Shown: piece by piece, positions 1-5,423 of the stretch | Position numbering within the stretch: position 1 is the stretch's first letter | Layout: the number at the start of each line of letters is the position of its first letter | Assembly (NCBI GenBank): GCA_903864555.1 | Contig: CAIPGJ010000284.1 | Location: 1 to 7,330, forward strand | DNA length: 7,330 nucleotides | From: an uncultured Pseudomonadota bacterium | Lineage (GTDB): Bacteria > Pseudomonadota > Gammaproteobacteria > Burkholderiales > SG8-39 | Direction: 5' to 3' | The notes under the pieces: model-generated | What the model saw: the letters and a program-made list of their open reading frames with translations, nothing else | Told to the model about the DNA's origin: nothing | Database searches by the model: none | Translations under genes and position numbers: made by a program

Positions 1-198
1 CATGGTGGTTGAGCTTTCTTCGGTTCAGGTTGAGGATGTCGAGAACCCGCATTCTGGGCCCACGACTGCTTCAACCACCAACTCAACCTTCAACTACGCT
101 CGGGACATCCTCCCGCTTCTCGTTCGTTCATTCTTCAATGCTCCATCTGTCGCCTATATTGGCGACAGATGAGTAAAGGTAAAAGATGATGGAGCTTC
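1..198. other. Repeat-rich region with no convincing gene
   Basis: No recognisable gene is seen. An open plus-strand frame runs from an ATG at 2 to a TGA at 170-172 (56 residues, and it may be the tail of something entering from the left), but its product is rich in Ser, Thr and Asn, matches no family I recognise, and its end overlaps the palindrome at 144-171. The stretch also carries two 9-bp inverted pairs, 4-12 with 71-79 and 32-40 with 104-112. It lies downstream of the minus-strand pyrF. It could be a structured 3' region, a remnant of a lost element, or the end of a gene outside the window. Confidence 0.4.
144..171. repeat. Perfect 28-bp palindrome, 11-bp arms with 6-bp centre
   Basis: The arms CATCTGTCGCC (144-154) and GGCGACAGATG (161-171) are exact reverse complements around the AT-only centre TATATT (155-160). 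It starts 28 bases past the pyrF stop codon in the direction of pyrF transcription, so it could act as a stabilising or terminating hairpin for that mRNA. No run of U follows on either strand, which argues against a classical intrinsic terminator. The 11-6-11 geometry also equals that of Xer-type recombinase core sites, although the arms do not resemble dif. It could equally be an operator for a dimeric repressor. Confidence 0.75.
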
Positions 199-924
199 TT
201 ATCTTTCGGCAAAAACAGATCTTATTGTGTCCTGGATGGCTTCAGCAGCCGCACGAGGATCAGGCGCCTGTCGTATCGGTCTTCCAACTACTATGTAGTC
301 GGCGCCATTAAGGAACGCTTGCCTGACATCTACCGTCCTTTTCTGATCATCAGCGGGGCGGTTCTCCACAGGGCGGATTCCAGGGGTAATCACCAATAAT
401 CTCTGACCCAGTTCACGCTTCAAGGCTGGCGCTTCCAGGCCAGATGAAATGACGCCGTCACAACCAGCCTCTAGTGCCCTGCGTGCCCGGGACAGGACAA
501 GTTTCTCGACATCGCACTGAAAACCCAGATCATCGAGATCCCCCCTGTCTAGACTGGTCAATGCAGTGACTGCCAGAATTTTCACTTCCCCCTTGTCTGC
601 GCCGGCCGCCTCAAGAATGGCCTGATTTCCGTGCACAGTAGCAAAAGTAACGCCACGATTACGCAAGCCACGAACAGCCGCCCTCACAGTTTCAGGTACG
701 TCAAAAAACTTCAGATCGACAAATACCTTGTTACCCCGCCGTACCAGCCATTCAACAAGCTCAAAATAGCCGCCAGACATGAATAGCTCAAGACCGACCT
801 TGTAGAAACATGCAGCATCTCCCAATAGCTCCACCAGCACCTTAGCCTCATCTGCCGAAGGCACATCAAGGGCGACAATAAGTCGCTCTCGATCGGGGAT
901 GAATTTTGGAGAGTCAGATGTCAT
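199..924 (-). CDS. pyrF: Orotidine 5'-phosphate decarboxylase (PyrF)
   Basis: This 241-residue cytosolic enzyme decarboxylates OMP to UMP, the last step of de novo pyrimidine synthesis. Seen: the first-strand motif VALD at 17-20, YKVG with Lys42, the signature DxKxxD as Asp70-Lys72-Asp75 (DLKFFD), VHG at 97-99, TPGIRP at 180-185, Gln194 and the phosphate-binding GRP with Arg215. All key residues of the TIM-barrel family are present and the length fits the short bacterial (type 1, about 230-245 residue) class, so the gene appears complete. The ATG at 922-924 is preceded only by a weak GGA eight bases upstream; it gives the usual short leader before the first strand. The gene stands alone: the next convincing upstream gene on this strand ends 543 bases away. 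From general knowledge, many Burkholderiales carry the longer type 2 PyrF instead, so this copy may be acquired or additional. Function is near certain. Confidence 0.95.
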   Translation of the reverse strand: MTSDSPKFIPDRERLIVALDVPSADEAKVLVELLGDAACFYKVGLELFMSGGYFELVEWLVRRGNKVFVDLKFFDVPETVRAAVRGLRNRGVTFATVHGNQAILEAAGADKGEVKILAVTALTSLDRGDLDDLGFQCDVEKLVLSRARRALEAGCDGVISSGLEAPALKRELGQRLLVITPGIRPVENRPADDQKRTVDVRQAFLNGADYIVVGRPIRQAPDPRAAAEAIQDTIRSVFAER

Positions 925-1005
925 GATTAGGGTCCGGAATCTGCAGATAACGAGATTTTACTATTCTCCAGGCGTTCGAATTTGAAGCCGTCGGTGCAGA
1001 CGAAT

Positions 1006-1272
1006 TCAGATTGCCCACTCATCTACGATAACTTCGTGAAGACTCATCTGAAGCGCCTGATCCATCTGCAAGCCAACTTTGTTCATCAGAGAAGACAGCG
1101 AATCGTATGCAGGCTCCCTGGATAGACTTTCAGGGTTCGCCAGATAACTCCTTGCAATATCAGCAATCTTGTTGGACGGCGGATCACATAGCAGTGTCCA
1201 CCCCCCGTTCTCAAGCCTTCCAACCCATCCATGCCTGGGCAGCCGGCTGAAGGAACGCAAGCAGGATCTCAT
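1006..1272 (-). CDS. Possible small hypothetical protein or gene remnant
   Basis: An 88-residue frame starts at an ATG (1270-1272) that has GGGG seven bases upstream, and ends at TGA 1006-1008, 81 bases before pyrF on the same strand. A TTG at 1323 would add 17 residues. The last 70 or so residues look protein-like: balanced, mildly acidic, with GGWTLLCDPPSNK, predicted helices and no low-complexity runs. The first 20 residues (RSCLRSFSRLPRHG) look like non-coding translation. This fits a truncated gene whose original 5' end has been lost. I do not recognise the family and cannot assign a role. It could also be a chance frame. Confidence 0.3.
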   Translation of the reverse strand: MRSCLRSFSRLPRHGWVGRLENGGWTLLCDPPSNKIADIARSYLANPESLSREPAYDSLSSLMNKVGLQMDQALQMSLHEVIVDEWAI

Positions 1273-1396
1273 GGACAACCCCGAGCTGCTGGAACAGGCT
1301 GCTGGCGCAACACGCAGGAGCAAACCCAGCGCCGACAGCCAGGCACGATCACAGCGTTAGGCAGGGGACCTTCGCGACCCGGGGGCCCTCCCGAGA

Positions 1397-1432
1397 CACC
1401 CCGCGCGCAGGCTCACCGTCGCGCGCGGGGTG
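1397..1432 (-). terminator. Strong GC hairpin after the acyl-CoA dehydrogenase gene
   Basis: CACCCCGCGCGC (1397-1408) pairs perfectly with GCGCGCGGGGTG (1421-1432) across a 12-base loop. It lies 35 bases past the stop codon of the minus-strand acyl-CoA dehydrogenase gene, the usual place for a terminator. There is no U-run after the stem on either strand, so it may act as an mRNA-stabilising 3' end or a weak or Rho-assisted terminator rather than a canonical intrinsic one. The hairpin is certain as sequence; the function is inferred from position. Confidence 0.5.
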
Positions 1433-1467
1433 GCGCACCACGCGATAGCCATCGGGCGCATCGACCG

Positions 1468-2661
1468 CTATAGCCCGAGAATTCGCTTGGCAATGATATT
1501 GCGCTGCACCTCGTTCGAGCCTCCAACTATCGAGACGGCGCGACTGTAATAATAAGCAGCGGCAATCCCAGGAGGCCATTCCGGACCAATCGCCTCATCA
1601 GCGGCTGCCAGGAAATCTTCCTGCTTTGCCAGGGCGAGTGGACCAGCCACTTCCATCAGAAGTTCGGCAGTCAATTGCTGCAGCTCCCCTCCTTTTAACT
1701 TCAGGATGCTCGCTCTGGGATCCTGTTTGATTTCGTTTCTTTTCAGTTGGTCTGCAACGATCCGCATATTGGTAATTTCAGTGGCTTTGAGATCAATTTC
1801 CAGAGCAGCCAGCCTTTCCCGAAAGCGAGAATTTTCAGCCAGCGTCTCATCGCCAACCATCACCTGTCCAGCCAGGGACTTCGCACGTTCAATACGGCCA
1901 GTCGCAAGACCTATGCGCGCGACGTTGATTCTTGAATTGCCCATCAAGAATTTCGCATAATCCCACCCTTTATTCTCCTCGCCTATCCGATTGCTGACCG
2001 GGACGATGACCTTGTCAAAAAATATCTCGTTCACCCGATGTCCGCCCATGATGTGGACTGGACGAATCGTAATGCCCGGTGACTTCAGGTCCATCAACAA
2101 ATAGCTGATTCCCTTTTGCTTCCTGGCGTTATCGTCAGTGCGAACCAGGCAAAACATCCAATTCGCCCTGTGGCCCTGGGTTGTCCATAGCTTCTGACCG
2201 CTTACTTCATAAAACTCTCCATTACGAACAGCTCTCGTTTTGAGCGAGGCAAGATCCGATCCGGAATCTGGCTCAGAGAAGCCCTGGCAGAACCAGTAAT
2301 CAAGGTTTCTGATTTTGGGCAGGAACCGCTGTTTTTGCTCCTCCGTGCCAAAGGCGATGATGACTGGACCGACTTGCGCGGTGTTATGGTTTTCTGGCAA
2401 GAGCGCTGGAAAACGCAGGAGTTCCTCATTGAATATATAAAGCTGGCTGGCACTCCACCCTCTGCCGCCCCACTGTGTTGGCCAATGCGGCACAGCGAGG
2501 CCATTTTGGTCAAGAATGCGCTGCCAATTCACGTAGTCTTCATGTTCCAAGTGTTGACCAAGCTCAAGCTTCCGGCGCAGTGCAGAGGGCTGCTTGGCCC
2601 TGCAGAATTCCCTGATTTCGGCGCGCAGCAACAGATCGTTCTCGGAAAAGCGCAAATCCAT
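1468..2661 (-). CDS. Acyl-CoA dehydrogenase, pimeloyl-CoA dehydrogenase large-subunit-like
   Basis: A 397-residue FAD enzyme family member that would form a 2,3-double bond in an acyl-CoA and pass electrons to ETF. Domains: N-terminal helical domain about 1-120, middle beta domain about 125-235 with the flavin motif GFSEPDSGSD (127-136) and SGQKLWTTQGH (154-164), then a C-terminal helical domain ending GGSNEVQRNIIAKRIL (380-395). The overall pattern, including GEENKGW at 227-233, recalls PimC-type subunits, which work as heterotetramers with a smaller partner; no partner is in the window. Oddly, the two positions that carry the catalytic glutamate in known families appear to be Ser243 (helix G, isovaleryl type) and Gly380 (medium-chain type). 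The ATG at 2659-2661 has AGGA (2669-2672) seven bases upstream, confirming the start. The gene lies 374 bases downstream of the Bug 1 gene on the same strand, so cotranscription is possible but not obvious. Family sure; substrate unknown. Confidence 0.9.
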   Translation of the reverse strand: MDLRFSENDLLLRAEIREFCRAKQPSALRRKLELGQHLEHEDYVNWQRILDQNGLAVPHWPTQWGGRGWSASQLYIFNEELLRFPALLPENHNTAQVGPVIIAFGTEEQKQRFLPKIRNLDYWFCQGFSEPDSGSDLASLKTRAVRNGEFYEVSGQKLWTTQGHRANWMFCLVRTDDNARKQKGISYLLMDLKSPGITIRPVHIMGGHRVNEIFFDKVIVPVSNRIGEENKGWDYAKFLMGNSRINVARIGLATGRIERAKSLAGQVMVGDETLAENSRFRERLAALEIDLKATEITNMRIVADQLKRNEIKQDPRASILKLKGGELQQLTAELLMEVAGPLALAKQEDFLAAADEAIGPEWPPGIAAAYYYSRAVSIVGGSNEVQRNIIAKRILGL

Positions 2662-3035
2662 GGTCGTATCCTATTCGAATGAAACTCTGATCAAGTCTTG
2701 AATCGAGAATCGTCGTTCAAATGTTTCTCTGAAGTGAGGTATACCCAAGGGGGCCTAGCCCACTTGTTCAGTCCATCCCTGATAAAACACTCAAAAAGTT
2801 CCCATTCAAGGAAATAGGCAAACAGTGTTTCTGCTGAAGTGGGATATGCAAGGGAAGCGGTTACGAGTCTGAGCCCGCTTGTTCTTCCTTAATCTCAGGG
2901 TCTTGTTCGCCGGTCCTGACATGCGGCGCCTTCAGCTAAGGTTCTACCTTCGCTCCGCTCCAGCTCGCTCCGTCGATTGGAGACGAATCTTCACTTGCCA
3001 AGCTGTGCAAATCCCTGACGCCAGTTCTCATGCCC
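2662..3035. other. Non-coding spacer between Bug 1 and the acyl-CoA dehydrogenase
   Basis: This 374-base stretch holds no convincing gene and is among the more AT-rich parts of the window (2701-2760 counts 29/60 GC). It contains the imperfect direct repeat annotated separately and, close to the dehydrogenase start, an inverted pair TTGAA (2698-2702) and TTCAA (2716-2720) that could be an operator. No convincing sigma-70 promoter was found; a TAGGAT-like hexamer on the minus strand overlaps the ribosome-binding site and is not credible. Confidence 0.5.
2722..2884. repeat. Imperfect direct repeat, two copies about 104 bases apart
   Basis: Copy 1 spans 2722-2769 and copy 2 spans 2826-2884. Both begin TGTTTCT, continue CTGAAGTG, then a purine-rich block ending in CAAGG, and both end with AGCCC, one variable base (A or G), then CTTGTTC. 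Copy 2 has an insertion of about ten bases in its middle. The pair lies upstream of the acyl-CoA dehydrogenase gene in non-coding DNA. It may be a duplicated regulatory segment or the trace of an old local duplication. Confidence 0.6.
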
Positions 3036-3995
3036 TTACTTGGGCACTATTCCCGCTTCTTTCAGAACCCGGCCCAAGTGAGCAACCTCATGTTGAATTC
3101 TCGCCCTGAGTTCTTCGGCTGTACTCCCTACCGGGTCCAGCCCTGCAGCAAGTAACTGTGCCTTTCCCTCGGGGCTGGCGATGAACCTCACGACTTCGCT
3201 ATTGAGCCGCTTGATGATCGCATCAGGCGTTTTTGCAGGCGCAAACATGCCCACTATCGCAGCCGACTCATAACCAGGCAAACCGGAAGCCGCCATCGTA
3301 TCCAGGCCCGGCGTCAAGGCAGAAGGACTCAGGCTCGTAACGGCCAGCGCTTTGACCTTCCCGGCCTTCCACTGCGGCATGCCCAAGGGCACGGAAGTAA
3401 ACATGAGATGCACTCTTCCACTCATTATGTCCGTCATTGCCTGACCCACCGCCTTGTAGGAGACTCGAGCCACATCGACGCCCGCCATCGATTTGAACAG
3501 CTCACCGGCCAAGTGCGAAGCGGAGGCGGTACCGGGTGTGCCATAGTTGAGCACACCAGGCTTCTGCTTGGCCAGGGTGATCAACTCCTTAAGGGATTCA
3601 ACAGGCAAAGATGGGGACACTATCAACATCTGTGGTGAGATCCCGACAAGGGTGATCGGCGAGAAGTCTCCCAGAGGATCGAAGGGTACGTCAGATTGAA
3701 AGAACTGGGTCACCCACAAGGCATTGGTTGATATCAGCAAGGTGTGGCCGTCTGGCTTAGCCCTGAAAACGCCTATTCCTGGAAGGACACCAGTTCCTCG
3801 ATTCTCGACGATCACCGGATAAGAAAAATTCTTGCCTACCCCATGGGCGACGATACGAGAAATGACATCGCCGGACCCACCTGATCCAGTTGTCAGGATT
3901 CGAATGGGCTCACTGGGATAGGTTTGCGCGACGCTGATGTTCTGATGTAGCACACCAACCAACAGCAGCAGAATGAAAACCAATGTGTGAAACAT
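3036..3995 (-). CDS. Bug/TctC-family periplasmic solute-binding protein 1
   Basis: A 319-residue extracytoplasmic binding protein of the TTT class that would capture a small organic acid. Seen: a hydrophobic signal peptide, residues 1-23, with likely cleavage after SVA and mature start QTYPSEP; the family opening YPSEPIRI; the glycine-rich ligand loop GSGGSGD near 37-43; AKPDGHTLL; DFSPITLVG; LNYGT; and GKVKALAVTS. Length is typical for the family. The start is the ATG at 3993-3995, which has a full GGAGGAG (4002-4008) six bases upstream; a TTG at 4010 overlaps that Shine-Dalgarno sequence and cannot be right. The gene follows Bug 2 on the same strand after 235 bases. It resembles Bug 3 more than its neighbour Bug 2, although its GC content is lower than either. 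The ligand cannot be read from sequence: the family covers citrate, amino acids, dicarboxylates and aromatic acids. No TctA or TctB membrane subunit is nearby. Confidence 0.93.
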   Translation of the reverse strand: MFHTLVFILLLLVGVLHQNISVAQTYPSEPIRILTTGSGGSGDVISRIVAHGVGKNFSYPVIVENRGTGVLPGIGVFRAKPDGHTLLISTNALWVTQFFQSDVPFDPLGDFSPITLVGISPQMLIVSPSLPVESLKELITLAKQKPGVLNYGTPGTASASHLAGELFKSMAGVDVARVSYKAVGQAMTDIMSGRVHLMFTSVPLGMPQWKAGKVKALAVTSLSPSALTPGLDTMAASGLPGYESAAIVGMFAPAKTPDAIIKRLNSEVVRFIASPEGKAQLLAAGLDPVGSTAEELRARIQHEVAHLGRVLKEAGIVPK

Positions 3996-4001
3996 GATTT
4001 G

Positions 4002-4008
4002 CTCCTCC
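4002..4008 (-). promoter_or_regulatory. Ribosome-binding site deciding the Bug 1 start
   Basis: On the minus strand this reads GGAGGAG with a six-base spacer to the ATG at 3995, an ideal Shine-Dalgarno arrangement. It excludes the in-frame TTG at 4010, which lies at the site itself. Confidence 0.85.
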
Positions 4009-4022
4009 AAAGTATCCTGACA

Positions 4023-4038
4023 TTGTCGTCCTGGACAA
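4023..4038. promoter_or_regulatory. Nested inverted repeat upstream of Bug 1
   Basis: TTGTC (4023-4027) and GACAA (4034-4038) are exact reverse complements, with GTCC and GGAC nested inside (4028-4031 and 4033-4036). It sits 28 bases upstream of the Bug 1 start codon and could be an operator or a leader hairpin. An 8-mer GATGTGAC at 4060-4067 also occurs at 5356-5363 in the lysR-bug2 control region, which weakly hints at a shared regulator. Chance is not excluded for so short a motif. Confidence 0.3.
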
Positions 4039-4230
4039 CTGAAAAGCCGGTCTCAATCCGATGTGACTGATAGAGGTAAGCCCCGTCTTGCCGGTGGACT
4101 CACCAAGGCCTGATCTTTCGAAGGTCTGCAGAAATTTCAATTCTTCGCCGGAAGAAAGCAAATTCATGCTGAAAGATTACCAGAGCTTTCGCCATACCGG
4201 GCACGGTCAACATTGGCCGAGACCGGACTG

Positions 4231-5256
4231 CTACTCCTGCAGCCGGATGCCGTTGTCGTCCACCACCTTCTGCCAGCGCGCTGTCTCGGTGGCGATGAGC
4301 TGGCGGAACTGCGCTGGCGTGCTGCCCACTGCGGTGCTGCCCTCGGCCTCCAGGGCGGCCACCACCTCGGGCACCCGCGCAACCCTGGCGAAGGCCTCGC
4401 TCAGCTTGTTGACGATGGCCGGTGGTGTTCCCGCCGAGGCGATGAAGCCGATCCAGTTCGAGTAGTTGTAGCCAGGCACACCCTGCTCGGCCACAGTGGG
4501 CACCTCCGGCATCAGCCGGGAACGCTTGTCGTTGAGGATGGCAATGGGCCGCACCTTGCCCTGGCGGATGATGGGCAGGGCCGCCACCAGCGTGCCCGAA
4601 GCCACATCGACGCGCCCGGCCACCAGTTCCAGCAGCAACGGCCCGGTGCCCTTGTAAGGAATGAAGGTGACCCGGGTGCCGGTGGCGCCATGCATCCAGG
4701 CGCCCGCCAGATGGGTGATGCTGCCCGCGCCGGTGGTGCCATAGTTGATCTTGCCCGGGTTGGCACGCGCATGGGCGATGTACTCGGGGAAGCTCTTCAC
4801 CGGGAAGGACACCGGCACCTGCAGCACCGAGGTGCGCTCGCTCATCAGCGACACCGGAGCGAAGTCCTTCACCACATCGAAGCTCAAATCCTTGTAGAAC
4901 GAGGGGAACACGGTGAAGCCGGCTGACACCACCATCAGCGTGTAACCATCGGGTTTCGCCCGCGCCACCAGCGCCGCGCCGATGGTGCCCGAGGCACCCG
5001 GCTTGAAATCCAGCACGAAGGACTGGCCCAGCATGGCGCCGATACGCGGGGTGTACAGGCGCGCTTCCAGGTCGATGGGACCGCCCGCCGCAATGCCCGC
5101 CACCACCATCACCGGCCGCGCCGGGTAGCCATCGGCCGCCTGCGCCTTCGCCGCGGGCGCCCAGCCTGTCGCTCCCGCGCCAAGGGTCATGGTCATAGTC
5201 AGTGCTGCAACAGCCCGGGGCGTCATCAGACAGGTCTCAAACCAGCAGGTCTTCAT
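4231..5256 (-). CDS. Bug/TctC-family periplasmic solute-binding protein 2
   Basis: A 341-residue secreted binding protein of the TTT class. Seen: an n-region MKTCWFETCLMTPR, a hydrophobic core about 15-33, and a c-region ending AKAQA near 36-40, then the mature start ADGYPARPV. Family hallmarks follow: AGIAAGGPID in the ligand loop, GASGTIGAALVARAKPDGYTL, DVVKDFAPVSL, INYGTTGAGSITHLAG, IPYKG, VPTVAEQGVPGY and AGTPPAIVNKL. The ATG at 5254-5256 is chosen because GAAGG (5264-5268) lies seven bases upstream. An ATG at 5262 is too close to that site, and the longer frame to 5355 runs into the control region. A start at 5226 (331 residues) is possible but has a poorer ribosome-binding site. The gene is transcribed divergently from lysR, the classical arrangement for a LysR target. 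GC is clearly higher than in Bug 1 and the genes to the left. Ligand unknown. Confidence 0.93.
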   Translation of the reverse strand: MKTCWFETCLMTPRAVAALTMTMTLGAGATGWAPAAKAQAADGYPARPVMVVAGIAAGGPIDLEARLYTPRIGAMLGQSFVLDFKPGASGTIGAALVARAKPDGYTLMVVSAGFTVFPSFYKDLSFDVVKDFAPVSLMSERTSVLQVPVSFPVKSFPEYIAHARANPGKINYGTTGAGSITHLAGAWMHGATGTRVTFIPYKGTGPLLLELVAGRVDVASGTLVAALPIIRQGKVRPIAILNDKRSRLMPEVPTVAEQGVPGYNYSNWIGFIASAGTPPAIVNKLSEAFARVARVPEVVAALEAEGSTAVGSTPAQFRQLIATETARWQKVVDDNGIRLQE

Positions 5257-5319
5257 GGGCATGCCTTCGTTCGTCGGTGACCGTGGAAACCCAAGCTTAG
5301 GCGCGCAATCCATCAGAGT

Positions 5320-5328
5320 AAAATAGCA
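5320..5328 (-). promoter_or_regulatory. Candidate extended -10 promoter element of bug2
   Basis: On the minus strand this reads TGCTATTTT, an extended -10 element (TG, one base, then TATTTT). The best -35 match, TTGTGA, lies 19 bases further upstream, which is long, but an extended -10 tolerates a poor -35. Transcription would start near 5312, giving a leader of about 55 bases before the bug2 ATG. The predicted LysR operator lies directly upstream, as expected for an activated promoter. Confidence 0.4.
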
Positions 5329-5332
5329 TCTG

Positions 5333-5362
5333 GTGATCCTCCCATCACAAATCATGATGTGA
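5333..5362. promoter_or_regulatory. Probable LysR-type operator between lysR and bug2
   Basis: Three half-sites of one motif occur in alternating orientation: GTGAT (5333-5337), ATCACA (5344-5349) and TGTGA (5358-5362). The first two form a perfect 5-bp palindrome with a 6-base centre. The second and third form TCACA-N8-TGTGA, which also contains a T-N11-A match (5345 to 5357), the loose consensus of LysR-family sites. Position in the divergent intergenic region, upstream of the bug2 promoter, fits autoregulation of lysR plus control of bug2. Confidence 0.55.
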
Positions 5363-5379
5363 CCGCGCTGCCGGCGCGG
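5363..5379 (+). repeat. GC hairpin in the lysR leader
   Basis: CCGCGC (5363-5368) pairs with GCGCGG (5374-5379) across a five-base loop, 44 bases before the lysR start. It abuts the last LysR half-site. It may simply reflect high GC content, or may damp lysR expression. Confidence 0.3.
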
Positions 5380-5423
5380 GGTGAATGGCGTGGCACCCGC
5401 TTCGCAACAGACGCCCGGGCCCC

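Larger units (their letters stand above)
925..1467. other. Degraded-looking gap between pyrF and the acyl-CoA dehydrogenase
   Basis: This 543-base gap has no full-length gene. The left part (to about 1225) reads on the minus strand as the C-terminal portion of a plausible acidic protein. The right part (about 1225-1360) reads on the plus strand as a charged helical tail (SRLKERKQDLMDNPELLEQ and onward, stop at 1358-1360). The remainder (1361-1467) is very GC-rich and holds a strong hairpin. The pattern suggests two broken 3' gene ends joined near 1225, but neither piece matches a family I recognise, and one or both may be chance reading frames. Confidence 0.4.

Noticed and set aside
144..171. 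Assignment of the palindrome as a chromosomal dif site
   Set aside because: Geometry fits, but the arms do not resemble the XerC/XerD consensus (TTATGTTAAAT-like) and are fully symmetric and GC-rich, unlike dif.
1231..1473. An 80-residue plus-strand open frame
   Set aside because: Its Arg/Pro/Gly-rich translation crosses the GC hairpin and has no protein-like features.
2335..2682. A 115-residue plus-strand open frame
   Set aside because: It lies wholly antisense to the well-supported acyl-CoA dehydrogenase gene.
4213..4926. A 237-residue plus-strand open frame
   Set aside because: It is antisense to bug2, with His/Gly/Arg-rich shadow composition and no domain.
5256..5355. N-terminal extension of bug2 to an ATG at 5355
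   Set aside because: It would run through the promoter and LysR half-sites and put 33 residues before the signal peptide; the ATG at 5256 has a proper ribosome-binding site.
5385..5423. N-terminal extension of lysR to an ATG at 5385
   Set aside because: LysR proteins start directly with the MEIRQLRYF-type helix; the extra 13 residues are not family sequence.
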